NCBI RefSeq assembly: GCF_006365315.1
Contig: NZ_CP040968.1
Coordinates: forward strand, 1 to 64,000
Source: Candidatus Methylopumilus universalis
GTDB taxonomy: Bacteria > Pseudomonadota > Gammaproteobacteria > Burkholderiales > Methylophilaceae
Reading direction: 5' to 3'
Length of the DNA: 64,000 bases
A model generated the notes under the pieces. That model saw nothing but the letters and a program-made list of their open reading frames with translations, made no database searches and had not been told where the DNA came from. Of the stretch, positions 37,439 to 47,442 are shown piece by piece; the stretch's first letter is position 1; each line of letters opens with the position of its first letter. Made by a program: the position numbers and the translations under genes.

Positions 37439-37472
37439 ATCAACGTAATATCAACTTTTTGCTTATCTAAAT

Positions 37473-40400
37473 ATGAATAAAATATTTAGAATTAAATTGA
37501 ATTTAAATTCGAATACTTTCGTTGTTTGCCACGAAAAAAATAAATCACGTCTGTCGAATTCATCCTCAGCTTCTCCAAAAGGGACTGAAAGCTTAATTAT
37601 TTTTATTACGCAGCATTTCAAATTTAAAAAATTTATTTTCTTATCAAGCGTCATTTCGCTTTTTACACCGCTTCATCTTTTTGCAAATCCGCTAAGCACC
37701 GAATTGCCAAAAGGCGCTGATGTTGTTATTGGTAATGTCACGATTGATACAAATCAGAATCTTCAATCGTCAGTAATGAATGTGAATCAGGCATCGCAGC
37801 GTGCTGTAGTTAATTGGAATTCTTTTAATGTTGGATCTGATGCAACGGTTAATTTTAATCAGCCTAATGCAAATGCATCTATATTGAATCGAGTTAATAA
37901 TCAAAGTCCGAGCCAAATCTTCGGAAAAATTAATGCTAATGGCGAGGTCATTCTCATGAATCCTGCAGGGATTTATTTCGGAAAAGGATCGTCACTGAAT
38001 GTAGGTGCAATAACAGCTACGACTCATAGCATCTCTAATGATGATTTTATGAAGGGCCTCATGACCTTTGATCGAAAGGGATCCACTGGAAGTATTATTA
38101 ACGATGGGTCAATCACGGCTAATTTTGATAGTTATATTGCGCTGCTTGCCCCTGAAGTTAGAAACTCAGGATTACTCATTGCCAAAATGGGCACGGTGGT
38201 AATGGCATCAGGAGAAAAGATTACTTTAAATTTTGATAGTGACCATCACTTAGGAAGCATCACTAGCGATCCGTCAACCATAAAAAGTTTAATTGAAAAT
38301 AATTATGCCGTTGAAGTGGAAGGTGGTCGCATTATTCTCTCAGCTAATGCAATCAATACTATTGCTGGAAGTCTAATCAATCAGAATGGTTTATTAAATG
38401 CGGGTAGTAATGCAACACAATTAGTAAAGCAAGGTGGGCAGATTTTATTATTAGCTGACACTATTAATTTAAATAACGGTTCACAAACATTAGCCAATGG
38501 ATTGTTTGGTGGTGGTGAAATTCTCATTGGCGGCTCTTGGCAAAATTCAAATCCAACATTCATGCAGGCCCTAAAAACCTCTGTAGCAGATTTAGCTTTA
38601 ATCCAAGCAAACGCGACTGGTAAAGGTGATGGCGGAACAATTGTCATTTGGTCTGACATTACAAATAAAAATAGTTTAACGAATGTTCAAGGAACTCTTG
38701 AAGCTAAGGGTGGATTGTATGGTGGTGATGGAGGAAAAATTGAAACATCTGGGCATCAAGTTTATTTAGACGGGATTAAAATAAGCGCTTCAGCTACTCA
38801 AGGATCGTCAGGTACTTGGCTAATTGACCCTTATGATGTTGTTATTGGAACTTCTTCGAGTGGCACTGCATACAGTAATGATTTTGTACCGGGTACTTCA
38901 TCTTATATTTTGGCGTCTAATATAAATACTTCGCTTAATGCTGGAACGAATGTATCTATTTCAACCGGCAGTAACGCAGCAGGCACACTTACCTTAAGTT
39001 CGGCAATCAGCAAAACAACCGGAGGTGATGCGACACTTTCATTAACTGGCGGAACAATTAACATTAATGCAGCAATTTCTGGATCTGGTGCTGGCAAACT
39101 CGGAATCACCCTTGATGGAATATCTACGAATTTTTCAGGTCAAACACTTACGCTTAATGGAGGCGATTTAAGTATTACCAATACCGGAACAAGCAGTGGC
39201 AACATTATTACAGGCTCAGGTAACTTCACTAAAGATGGTGCAGGCACTTTAACGATTAGTAATTCAAGTTCATTTACAGGCACTACAACGATTAATCAAG
39301 GCCGATTAACAATCGACGGTTTAGTAGGTGGAAACATTGTTAATAATGCAGCATTAACGTTGAATTCGGGCGGCACTTATGCTTCTGCTATAAGCGGCAC
39401 AGGAGGTATGACAGTAGGGGGAGGAAATCTTTACTTAACTGGTACAAATACTTATACCGGAGATACAAATATTAATAGTGGTGCGAATCTTTATATTGGT
39501 AACGCCTCAACTACAGGAAGTCTTAATAGCTCAAGTCGTATTGTGAATGCAGGAACACTTTACTTTAATCGCTCCGATGCAGTGACTATTGCAAATAGAA
39601 TTAGCGGTGCAGGTGTGGTACAACTTGAAGGTGGTACAGATGTAACATTCACTGGAGATAACGATTATACCGGCTACACAAACTTGTATATTGGCTCAAC
39701 TTTATCTCTCGGGAATGGCGGTACAACAGGAAGCATTAACAACACGGCATATATTAATGCGTTTAAGTCCACATTAAAGATTAATCGTTCAGATGACGTA
39801 GCATTTGATCGACAACTAGCGCAATGGGGAAATTGGGATACAAATTATTTTATACAACAGGGTAGTGGTACTACCACTCTTTCTAATACTGATACAAATT
39901 GGTTTGCACGAAGCACCATTAATAATGGTGCGTTAGCAATTACTGGCCAAGGAAATAGTGGCAATAGTTTTATTATTAACAATAATTCAATTCTCTCATT
40001 GGGATATTCTGGAAATCAATCATTCGCAAGCGTATCAGGCAACGGTTATTTAAATAAAAATGGTATAGGCAGTACAACGATTAGTAATTCAAGTTCATTT
40101 ACAGGCACTACAACGATTAATCAAGGCCGATTAACAATCGACGGTTTAGTAGGTGGAAACATTGTTAATAATGCAGCATTAACGTTGAATTCGGGCGGCA
40201 CTTATGCTTCTGCTATAAGCGGCACAGGAGGTATGACAGTAGGGGGAGGAAATCTTTACTTAACTGGTACAAATACTTATACCGGAGATACAAATATTAA
40301 TAGTGGTGCGAATCTTTATATTGGTAACGCCTCAACTACAGGAAGTCTTAATAGCTCAAGTCGTATTGTGAATGCAGGAACACTTTACTTTAATCGCTCC

Positions 40401-42683
40401 GATGCAGTGACTATTGCAAATAGAATTAGCGGTGCAGGTGTGGTACAACTTGAAGGTGGTACAGATGTAACATTCACTGGAGATAACGATTATACCGGCT
40501 ACACAAACTTGTATATTGGCTCAACTTTATCTCTCGGGAATGGCGGTACAACAGGAAGCATTAACAACACGGCATATATTAATGCGTTTAAGTCCACATT
40601 AAAGATTAATCGTTCAGATGACGTAGCATTTGATCGACAACTAGCGCAATGGGGAAATTGGGATACAAATTATTTTATACAACAGGGTAGTGGTACTACC
40701 ACTCTTTCTAATACTGATACAAATTGGTTTGCACGAAGCACCATTAATAATGGTGCGTTAACTTATGCAAATTCATCTTCATTTGGAAATAGCGGCGGAA
40801 CTATTGTTTTTAATGGTGGATCTTTAAAATACATCGCAGCGAATAAAACAGATTATTCAAGTAAATTTAGTACAACAGCTAACCAACAATATTCGGTTGA
40901 TGTGAATGGTCAAGCGATCACTTGGGCAACAGCCTTAAATAGTTCTGGTGGAAGCTTAACAGTTAGTGATTCTGCAGGATCTGGCTCATTAAATTTAACA
41001 GCAAATAATACTTATAGCGGTGCAACCAATATCAACGGAGGCAATTTAACTTTTAGCGGAAGTGGAGCTGCTGCAAGTTCAACTGCTTTAAATATTGGAG
41101 GCAGTGCATCGTATACGTTATCGGATACAACAGCACTTTCAAATACAGGCTCTATGGCACTGAGTGTTGCATCAGGTGGTAATTTAACGTTATCTGCAAA
41201 TCGAACTTTTGGTTCAATTTCGGGTGCCGGCAATATTGCTTTAGGAGTTAATACAATTACCACAGGCTCTAATAACAACAGCACAACTTATTCAGGTGTA
41301 ATGAGTGGCACAGGAGCTTTAAGTAAAACGGGCACAGGCATATTGACTCTCTCAGGTTCAAATACTTATTCTGGTGGAACTACGATTAGTAACGGTACGA
41401 TTAAACTTGGCTCAGTTGCCGGATTGGGCACAAGCAATGCAACTGTATCTTCTGGTGCTTCGCTTGACTTAAACGGACAAACAGCAGTTGCTAATAATTT
41501 AAGTTTAAATGGAACTGGGGTAAGCAGTTTAGGCGCTCTCTATAATTCAAGCACAAGTGTAGCAAGCACGTCTGGAAATATTACCCTAGCTGGAAATACT
41601 ACAATTAAGAGTTTAGGTGACATAACATTAAACAGCACTGTTCAAAGTTCAAACAATGGTTCGCTCACGATTGATGCAACAGGCAAAACGGTAACTCTTA
41701 ATGGTCTCATTGGGGCAGACCCAACAACTCTTACAGGAACGAGCTCTCTCAATCCATCATCTGTCACAATTACTGGCGATACAATCAATTTGAATAATGA
41801 CATTACAGGCGGTTCACAAACATTTAATGGTGCTATTAATATAGGTGACAATGGTACGAACGGCACAACTAGAACTGTGTTGGCAGTTGGCACTTCCCCT
41901 TCGACAACTTTTAATGGCACGATCAACGATACGGTAGCAAACACTCATACATTAAATACAAGAGCAGTAACAACGAGCATTAACAACACGCCAATGATTA
42001 CCTTTAATGGAAATGTGGGCCAAGTAAAAGCATTGGCTGGTATGGAAACAACCGCTATGTATCAACCTTCAGCCTCCGGCTCAGTTTATGGCACACTTCC
42101 CACAACTATAGATACATCATCTAATTATTCGGGTACAGTCAATGTGAATGGAGCTTTTAAAACAACAGGCGACCAAACATTCACAGGCAAAACACTTGAT
42201 TTTGCGACCAATCAGCCTGCCACTGTTTCTGGAAATATTAATATTTATGGATATAGCGCAACCTCAGGAGGAGCAAACACTTCTACAATCAATATTCCAG
42301 GATTTAAAGTGACATCAGACACGCAAACAATCAAGGGCTTATCGGCTGACCAGTTACTGACAGTGACGAAAACAATCGACAAGACCATTGACCCTAATTT
42401 TGTGGCAACCGTCTCGGGATCGGGGGGTTCAGCAGGCACCAATAATGCTGGACGCGTAAAGTTTGATGCAGGAATCGGATCGAAAATTATTAAAGACATC
42501 GCTATGCCTAAATCTACTTTCTCTTTACCTATTCAATCAGGTGGCTCACTCAAACCTTCCATTAACATTGGTGAAGTTTATGTAGATGGATTATCGAATA
42601 ATATTGGTGCGCCAGTGATCACAAATAATTTTTCACAACCAGGTGCTGGCAATGCATTTATTCGCCAACCTAAAGATGAATAA
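37473..42683 (+). CDS. Two-partner secretion exoprotein (TpsA, filamentous-haemagglutinin-like)
   Basis: 1736 residues, predicted to be secreted as a long beta-helix. Residues 1-71 form an extended signal peptide (MNKIFRIKLN start, hydrophobic core about 53-70, cleavage after LFA). Residues 72 to about 330 are the TPS domain, with VNWNSFNVGSDATVNFNQP and the NPNGI-type motif MNPAGIYFGKGSSLNVGAI near 165. Then comes TSGHQVYLDGIKISA...WLIDPYDV, frequent in these proteins, and from about 540 to 1400 many passenger-type repeats such as GTLTISNSSSFTGTTTINQGRL. Residues about 593-821 and 868-1096 are identical. No autotransporter barrel or toxin-like C-terminus is visible. The partner transporter is directly downstream. 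Likely an adhesin; target unknown. Confidence 0.92.
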   Translation: MNKIFRIKLNLNSNTFVVCHEKNKSRLSNSSSASPKGTESLIIFITQHFKFKKFIFLSSVISLFTPLHLFANPLSTELPKGADVVIGNVTIDTNQNLQSSVMNVNQASQRAVVNWNSFNVGSDATVNFNQPNANASILNRVNNQSPSQIFGKINANGEVILMNPAGIYFGKGSSLNVGAITATTHSISNDDFMKGLMTFDRKGSTGSIINDGSITANFDSYIALLAPEVRNSGLLIAKMGTVVMASGEKITLNFDSDHHLGSITSDPSTIKSLIENNYAVEVEGGRIILSANAINTIAGSLINQNGLLNAGSNATQLVKQGGQILLLADTINLNNGSQTLANGLFGGGEILIGGSWQNSNPTFMQALKTSVADLALIQANATGKGDGGTIVIWSDITNKNSLTNVQGTLEAKGGLYGGDGGKIETSGHQVYLDGIKISASATQGSSGTWLIDPYDVVIGTSSSGTAYSNDFVPGTSSYILASNINTSLNAGTNVSISTGSNAAGTLTLSSAISKTTGGDATLSLTGGTININAAISGSGAGKLGITLDGISTNFSGQTLTLNGGDLSITNTGTSSGNIITGSGNFTKDGAGTLTISNSSSFTGTTTINQGRLTIDGLVGGNIVNNAALTLNSGGTYASAISGTGGMTVGGGNLYLTGTNTYTGDTNINSGANLYIGNASTTGSLNSSSRIVNAGTLYFNRSDAVTIANRISGAGVVQLEGGTDVTFTGDNDYTGYTNLYIGSTLSLGNGGTTGSINNTAYINAFKSTLKINRSDDVAFDRQLAQWGNWDTNYFIQQGSGTTTLSNTDTNWFARSTINNGALAITGQGNSGNSFIINNNSILSLGYSGNQSFASVSGNGYLNKNGIGSTTISNSSSFTGTTTINQGRLTIDGLVGGNIVNNAALTLNSGGTYASAISGTGGMTVGGGNLYLTGTNTYTGDTNINSGANLYIGNASTTGSLNSSSRIVNAGTLYFNRSDAVTIANRISGAGVVQLEGGTDVTFTGDNDYTGYTNLYIGSTLSLGNGGTTGSINNTAYINAFKSTLKINRSDDVAFDRQLAQWGNWDTNYFIQQGSGTTTLSNTDTNWFARSTINNGALTYANSSSFGNSGGTIVFNGGSLKYIAANKTDYSSKFSTTANQQYSVDVNGQAITWATALNSSGGSLTVSDSAGSGSLNLTANNTYSGATNINGGNLTFSGSGAAASSTALNIGGSASYTLSDTTALSNTGSMALSVASGGNLTLSANRTFGSISGAGNIALGVNTITTGSNNNSTTYSGVMSGTGALSKTGTGILTLSGSNTYSGGTTISNGTIKLGSVAGLGTSNATVSSGASLDLNGQTAVANNLSLNGTGVSSLGALYNSSTSVASTSGNITLAGNTTIKSLGDITLNSTVQSSNNGSLTIDATGKTVTLNGLIGADPTTLTGTSSLNPSSVTITGDTINLNNDITGGSQTFNGAINIGDNGTNGTTRTVLAVGTSPSTTFNGTINDTVANTHTLNTRAVTTSINNTPMITFNGNVGQVKALAGMETTAMYQPSASGSVYGTLPTTIDTSSNYSGTVNVNGAFKTTGDQTFTGKTLDFATNQPATVSGNINIYGYSATSGGANTSTINIPGFKVTSDTQTIKGLSADQLLTVTKTIDKTIDPNFVATVSGSGGSAGTNNAGRVKFDAGIGSKIIKDIAMPKSTFSLPIQSGGSLKPSINIGEVYVDGLSNNIGAPVITNNFSQPGAGNAFIRQPKDE
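39251..39935 (+). repeat. 685-bp direct repeat, copy 1 (within the TpsA gene)
   Basis: Identical base for base to 40076-40760 on reading both copies line by line. The offset is 825 bp (275 codons), so the frame is kept. The 140-bp spacer between the copies encodes a different segment (AITGQGNSGNSFII...). Confidence 0.97.
40076..40760 (+). repeat. 685-bp direct repeat, copy 2 (within the TpsA gene)
   Basis: Second copy of 39251-39935 with no difference found. Identity even at silent positions means recent duplication or ongoing gene conversion. Confidence 0.97.
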
Positions 42684-42713
42684 GACTGCTACTTCAAGGA
42701 CTAAAATCCAATT

Positions 42714-44444
42714 TTGATTAAATTGTATTCTTATTTTTTATTACTCATTTATGTTGTTTTAAATGCATTATTTTCTATTGCTTATGCAGTAACGCCAAAT
42801 ACTGGAACAGACGCAGGAGATACTCTGCGTCAAATTGAACGCATACAAGAAATAGAACGGCCTAAAGTTCCTAAACTGATTGAGAAAAAAGAAGAAAAGC
42901 CCCCTCTAAAAGAGGGCGAAAAAGTCAAAGTTACAAGTTTTGTATTTAATGGTAATAAGATTATTGCCACGGAAGACTTAGAAAGTTTTGTAAAAAAATA
43001 TATAGGCACTGAATTAACTTTCGATGAAATTAATCAAGCTGTCGTCTCAATTAGTCTCTTATATGAACGAAAAGGTTATTTAGCACAAGCTACATTGCCT
43101 GAACAAAATATTACTGACGGTATTATTCAAGTTAATATTTTAGAGGCCCATTTTGGTGGTACTACTTATTTGCCTATGGGTAACGATGAGAAGCCTTATG
43201 TGAGAGAGAGTCGCGTGATGGATATTGTTTATCCATCTTCAAAAGTAAATGGCCCATTAGACTTAAAGCGTCTCGAGCGAGGCGTGCTATTGGCAAATGA
43301 TTTGCCTGGCATAGGTGTGGGGGCCAACTTAAAACCAGGACAAGAAGTGGGGCATACAGATGTAGAAGTGCAAATTGAAAATAGAGCAAGATTTAATACC
43401 TCAATATTGGCAGATAATTATGGTTCAAGAGCAACAGGCTATGAACGAGTTTTAGTCTCAGCTAATTTATTAAACCCATTAAGATTAGGCGATGATTTAA
43501 ACGCGACTATTTTAAAAACAGCAGGCACAGAATACATGAGACTCAATTATTCAATGCCTGTTGGTAATAATGGTTTAAGAATTGGATCGAACGCTACGTA
43601 CCTAGAATATAAAGTTATTACAAATGAATTTAAATCTCTAGAGCCCAATGGCCATTTAGCTGGGTTTGGTCTTGAGGCAAGTTACCCTATTTATCGATCA
43701 AGAGATAAAAATTTAAATCTTGATTTTGATTATGATACTAAAGCTTTTAAAAATAATACCAATACTGAAGTGGTAAGCGATTATTTCACACGTATTTTTT
43801 CAGCGAGTTTATCAGGAGACTTTGTAGATCAATGGCTTCTGGATGGCGCAACAAATAACGCGAAATTCATATTTGATCACGGCAAGAATGATCTTAAAAC
43901 TTCACCAAATTATGTAACAGATATTTCTAATAGCCACACACATGGCATTTTTAATCGCGCGCAATTGAGTTTTAGACGAGATCAATTTTTAAAAAATGAT
44001 TACACGTTCGTCATTAAAGGATCAGGGCAATTGACTGATCACAATCTTGACTCATCACAAAAATTTTATTTAGGAGGTCCCACTGGCGTTCGCGCTTACC
44101 CTTCGAGTGAAGGATCTGGGAGTGAGGGCTACTTATTAAATCTCGAGCTTAAAAAAGATTTACCTTTTAATTTCTCAGGCTCTATTTTTTATGACGAAGG
44201 TTATGTGCGTCAAAATATAGACAACTTTGATGCATCGGGTGTAGTCATTAATGCCTTGAATACCTATAAACTAAAAGGATATGGATTAGAGTTCACATGG
44301 CGAGGACCTCTTAAGACGAATGTAATTTTTACTTATGCTAAACGAGATGGAACGAACCCTAATCGTGTTCAGGATACTGGCAAAGATCAAGATGGCACGC
44401 TTTATAAGGATATTTTTTGGTTAAGGGCGGTTGCTAGCTTCTAA
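42714..44444 (+). CDS. Two-partner secretion outer-membrane transporter (TpsB, ShlB/FhaC family)
   Basis: Omp85-superfamily pore that exports the upstream exoprotein. 576 residues from a TTG start (AAGGA 13 nt upstream): signal peptide ending at SIAYA near residue 24, a Pro/Lys/Glu-rich linker, two POTRA-type domains (VTSFVFNGNKIIATEDL near 75 and the GIIQVNILEAHFGG segment near 140), then a 16-strand barrel with the FxGGxxxVRAYP signature seen as YLGGPTGVRAYPSSEGSGSEGY near 460. Adjacent to tpsA with a 30-bp gap, as in most TPS pairs. Confidence 0.94.
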   Translation: MIKLYSYFLLLIYVVLNALFSIAYAVTPNTGTDAGDTLRQIERIQEIERPKVPKLIEKKEEKPPLKEGEKVKVTSFVFNGNKIIATEDLESFVKKYIGTELTFDEINQAVVSISLLYERKGYLAQATLPEQNITDGIIQVNILEAHFGGTTYLPMGNDEKPYVRESRVMDIVYPSSKVNGPLDLKRLERGVLLANDLPGIGVGANLKPGQEVGHTDVEVQIENRARFNTSILADNYGSRATGYERVLVSANLLNPLRLGDDLNATILKTAGTEYMRLNYSMPVGNNGLRIGSNATYLEYKVITNEFKSLEPNGHLAGFGLEASYPIYRSRDKNLNLDFDYDTKAFKNNTNTEVVSDYFTRIFSASLSGDFVDQWLLDGATNNAKFIFDHGKNDLKTSPNYVTDISNSHTHGIFNRAQLSFRRDQFLKNDYTFVIKGSGQLTDHNLDSSQKFYLGGPTGVRAYPSSEGSGSEGYLLNLELKKDLPFNFSGSIFYDEGYVRQNIDNFDASGVVINALNTYKLKGYGLEFTWRGPLKTNVIFTYAKRDGTNPNRVQDTGKDQDGTLYKDIFWLRAVASF

Positions 44445-44490
44445 ATTTCGATACACTTAGCTTTATCTCAAAAATAAATCGGTAGTAAAT

Positions 44491-45339
44491 ATGTTTCATT
44501 ATTTGCGTTTAATGCGCCTTGATAAGCCTATAGGTATTTTCTTATTGTTATGGCCAACTTTATGGGCACTCTTCATAGCAAGCCATGGCAATCCAAGTAT
44601 TCAACACCTTACTATTTTTATTTTAGGTACTGTGCTGATGCGTTCAGCAGGATGTGTTGCGAATGATATTCTCGATCGCAAATTTGATTTTCATGTTGCG
44701 CGCACAAAATTAAGACCCTTAGCTAATCAATCCATCCCAGTTAAAAACGCATTTTTTTTATTGATTACTTTGTTATTAGGTGCGCTGATATGCGTTTTAT
44801 TTTTAAATAAAAATGCATTTTACTTTTCATTAGTTGCTTTATTTTTAGCGCTCACTTATCCACTCACAAAAAGATTTTTTGTCATGCCACAAGCCTATTT
44901 GGGATTAAGTTTTGGTATGGGTATTCCTATCGCCTTTGTCGCAAATGATATTTCCTTATCTATAACAACATGGCCTCTATTTTTAGCTAATGTATTTTGG
45001 GCGATTGCTTACGATACGCTTTATGCGGTGACAGATAAAAACGACGATTTAAAAATTGGCATTCGTTCTTCTGCTATTTGGTTTGGGGCATATGTGAAAG
45101 AAGCCATCATGTTCTGTTATACCTGTATGATGGGGTGCTTGATTTGGGTGGGGCAGTTAGAAAATTTTGGCTGGCCTTTTTATGGATTTATAGGGTTAAG
45201 CCTCATTTTTATTGGGCTTCTTTATCGTCAAATCCTGACACTTAATCCAAAAGCCTGTTTTGATGCATTTTTAAGCAATAACTATCTAGGTGCGTTTGTC
45301 TTTTTAGGGATATTTTTTCACTATCTTCATGTGAACTAA
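44491..45339 (+). CDS. ubiA: 4-hydroxybenzoate polyprenyltransferase
   Basis: Attaches the polyprenyl tail to 4-hydroxybenzoate in the inner membrane, the step after UbiC. The 282-residue, multi-helix protein has MRLDKPIGIFLLLWPTLWAL at the N-terminus and the two Asp-rich prenyl-diphosphate sites NDILDRKFD near residue 57 and YAVTDKNDD near 185. The ubiC-ubiA adjacency common in proteobacteria is broken here by the tonB-like/TPS block. Confidence 0.96.
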   Translation: MFHYLRLMRLDKPIGIFLLLWPTLWALFIASHGNPSIQHLTIFILGTVLMRSAGCVANDILDRKFDFHVARTKLRPLANQSIPVKNAFFLLITLLLGALICVLFLNKNAFYFSLVALFLALTYPLTKRFFVMPQAYLGLSFGMGIPIAFVANDISLSITTWPLFLANVFWAIAYDTLYAVTDKNDDLKIGIRSSAIWFGAYVKEAIMFCYTCMMGCLIWVGQLENFGWPFYGFIGLSLIFIGLLYRQILTLNPKACFDAFLSNNYLGAFVFLGIFFHYLHVN

Positions 45340-45352
45340 ATCATTAATAAAA

Positions 45353-45382
45353 TTGACAAAATAGGCAGTTTTGGCATAGAAT
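45353..45382 (+). promoter_or_regulatory. Sigma-70 promoter of rplM-rpsI
   Basis: TTGACA at 45353-45358, 18-bp spacer, TAGAAT at 45377-45382. The predicted transcript start lies about 35-40 bp before the rplM ATG. This is the best consensus promoter I saw in the window. Confidence 0.75.
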
Positions 45383-45425
45383 TCACCTCTTTTTTTAAAT
45401 TTATAGCGCAAAAGTTGGTATTGAA

Positions 45426-45854
45426 ATGAAGACATTTTCAGCAAAATCCCATGAAGTAAAACACGATTGGTTCGTTGTAGACGGAACTGACGCAGTATTG
45501 GGTAGATTAGCAAGTGCGATTGCACATCGATTACGTGGCAAACATAAAGCCATTTATACGCCGCACGTAGATACGGGTGATTACATTGTTGTGATCAACG
45601 CGGAAAAGATTAAAGTAACGGGTAACAAAGGTGACGGAAAACTTTACCATCGCCATTCAGGTTATCCAGGCGGCATTTCAACAACGAACTTCTCTAAGAT
45701 GCAAGACCGTTTTCCAGGCCGCGCTTTAGAAAAGGCAGTGAAGGGAATGTTACCAAAAGGACCTTTGGGTTATGCCATGATTAAAAAGATGAAAGTCTAT
45801 ACAGGCCCAACCCATGATCATGTGGCACAACAACCACAACCATTAAGCATATAG
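45426..45854 (+). CDS. rplM: 50S ribosomal protein L13
   Basis: 142 residues, the same length as E. coli L13, an early 50S assembly protein. Starts [19 protein letters not shown] and contains [21 protein letters not shown] and the L13 signature region [14 protein letters not shown]...[13 protein letters not shown]-like segment (here [16 protein letters not shown]). It has its own promoter and is followed after 13 bp by rpsI, the universal rplM-rpsI pair. Confidence 0.99.
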   Translation: MKTFSAKSHEVKHDWFVVDGTDAVLGRLASAIAHRLRGKHKAIYTPHVDTGDYIVVINAEKIKVTGNKGDGKLYHRHSGYPGGISTTNFSKMQDRFPGRALEKAVKGMLPKGPLGYAMIKKMKVYTGPTHDHVAQQPQPLSI

Positions 45855-45867
45855 TTAAGGAAACACT

Positions 45868-46260
45868 ATGATAGGTAAATACAATTACGGAACAGGTCGC
45901 AGAAAGAGCTCAGTAGCTCGCGTGTTCATGAAGCCAGGTAAAGGCGTAATCACTGTGAACGACAAACCTGCGGATGAATATTTTTCACGTTATACCTCCC
46001 GTATGATTTTTCGCCAACCACTCGACTTAACCAACACGTTAAGCACATTTGATATCAATGTGAACGTTATTGGTGGCGGTGAATCTGGTCAAGCAGGCGC
46101 CGTGCGTCATGGCATTACACGTGCATTGATTGACTATGATACAAATTTAAAAAGCACGCTTTCACAAGCTGGTTTTGTAACACGTGATGCACGCGAAGTT
46201 GAGCGTAAAAAAGTGGGTCTTCGAAAAGCTCGTAGACGTAAACAATTCTCGAAACGTTAA
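45868..46260 (+). CDS. rpsI: 30S ribosomal protein S9
   Basis: 130 residues, equal to E. coli S9. It contains [14 protein letters not shown] at the N-terminus, [19 protein letters not shown] in the middle, and the basic C-terminal tail [18 protein letters not shown], whose final arginine reaches the P-site tRNA. An AAGGAAAC ribosome-binding site precedes it, and an intrinsic terminator follows within 30 bp. Confidence 0.99.
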   Translation: MIGKYNYGTGRRKSSVARVFMKPGKGVITVNDKPADEYFSRYTSRMIFRQPLDLTNTLSTFDINVNVIGGGESGQAGAVRHGITRALIDYDTNLKSTLSQAGFVTRDAREVERKKVGLRKARRRKQFSKR

Positions 46261-46287
46261 TTGTTTCAAGTTCCAAAGAGCAAAAAG

Positions 46288-46309
46288 GCCGCTTTCAAGC
46301 GGCTTTTTT
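46288..46309 (+). terminator. Intrinsic terminator of rplM-rpsI
   Basis: GCCGCT (46288-46293), loop TTCA, AGCGGC (46298-46303), then TTTTTT. It is preceded by AAAAAG, so the outer stem can extend. Confidence 0.93.
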
Positions 46310-46386
46310 GTTATATAGAGTTAAATAAATTTTGTTAGTATGGTTTTTAAGGATTAAAACTTCTTTTAAATTAAAGGTGCCAAGTG

Positions 46387-47430
46387 ATGAGTAATAAGTC
46401 CAAGATTAAAGTAGGTGTGGTCGGTGCGACTGGTTATACCGGCGTTGAGCTATTAAGAATTCTAGTTAAACATCCTCATGTGACGATTCAGGCTGTGACA
46501 TCTAGAGCAGAGGCTGGTTTATCGATTGCGACCTTATTTCCAAGCTTGAGAGGTCTCATTGATCTTAAATTTGAAGATCCGAAGGCAGCTAATTTAACGA
46601 ATTGTGATCTCGTTTTTTTTGCAACGCCTAATGGTATTGCCATGCAAGAAGTACCAGCACTTCTTAAAGCTGGGGTAAAAGTGATCGATTTGGCAGCTGA
46701 TTTTAGGCTAAAAGACGCTAACGTCTGGGAAAAGTGGTATAACATGCCGCATTCATGTAGCGATCTACTTAAAGAAGCTGTTTACGGCCTGCCGGAGATG
46801 AATAGAGAAAAGATTAAAAAGGCATCACTTGTGGCTAATCCGGGCTGTTATCCCACAGCCATTCAATTGGGATTTATCCCATTAATTGAATCAGGAGTGA
46901 TTGATCTTGATGATTTAATTGCAGATGCGAAATCAGGCGTATCTGGAGCTGGCAGAAAAGCTGAAGTCCATGCATTGATGGCGGAAGCTTCTGATAACTT
47001 TAAAGCATACGGAGTTGAGGGGCATAGACATTTACCCGAAATCACGCAAGGACTCAGCAGTGTTGCGAATCAAGCAGTGCATTTAACTTTTGTACCTCAT
47101 TTAACGCCTATGATTAGAGGTATTCACGCGACACTTTATGCAACGCTTACTAAAAAAACAGATATACAAGCACTTTTTGAATCAAGATATAAAAACGAGT
47201 CTTTTGTAGACGTTATGCCAAAAGGGTCTCATCCAGAAACAAGATCTGTAAGAGGCTCAAATCAATGTCGCATTAGTATCCATCAGCCGCAAGGAAGCCA
47301 TAAGGTTGTGATTTTATCTGTCATTGATAATCTCGTGAAAGGCGCGGCAGGACAGGCTGTTCAGAACATGAATCTAATGTTTGATTTTCCAGAGATTTCT
47401 GGACTTGATCTTGTGCCCTTGATGCCATAA
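46387..47430 (+). CDS. argC: N-acetyl-gamma-glutamyl-phosphate reductase
   Basis: NADPH-dependent third step of arginine (ornithine) synthesis. I chose the ATG at 46387, 7 nt after AAAGGTG, over the GTG just before it. The resulting 347 residues show the Rossmann motif [18 protein letters not shown], the catalytic cysteine in [15 protein letters not shown] near residue 155, and [12 protein letters not shown] and GHRHLPEI with the catalytic histidine. It begins a run argC-DUF6776-like-bactofilin-erpA with small gaps. Confidence 0.97.
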   Translation: MSNKSKIKVGVVGATGYTGVELLRILVKHPHVTIQAVTSRAEAGLSIATLFPSLRGLIDLKFEDPKAANLTNCDLVFFATPNGIAMQEVPALLKAGVKVIDLAADFRLKDANVWEKWYNMPHSCSDLLKEAVYGLPEMNREKIKKASLVANPGCYPTAIQLGFIPLIESGVIDLDDLIADAKSGVSGAGRKAEVHALMAEASDNFKAYGVEGHRHLPEITQGLSSVANQAVHLTFVPHLTPMIRGIHATLYATLTKKTDIQALFESRYKNESFVDVMPKGSHPETRSVRGSNQCRISIHQPQGSHKVVILSVIDNLVKGAAGQAVQNMNLMFDFPEISGLDLVPLMP

Positions 47431-47442
47431 AGTGTTGTTTCT

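Noticed and set aside
39251-40760. Insertion sequence as the cause of the 685-bp repeat
   Set aside because: Both copies are in-frame parts of the beta-helix coding sequence; no transposase, inverted ends or target-site duplications.
37473-42683. Contact-dependent inhibition toxin (CdiA) interpretation of the exoprotein
   Set aside because: No toxin-like C-terminal domain, no VENN-type motif, and no small immunity gene after it; the next gene is the transporter.
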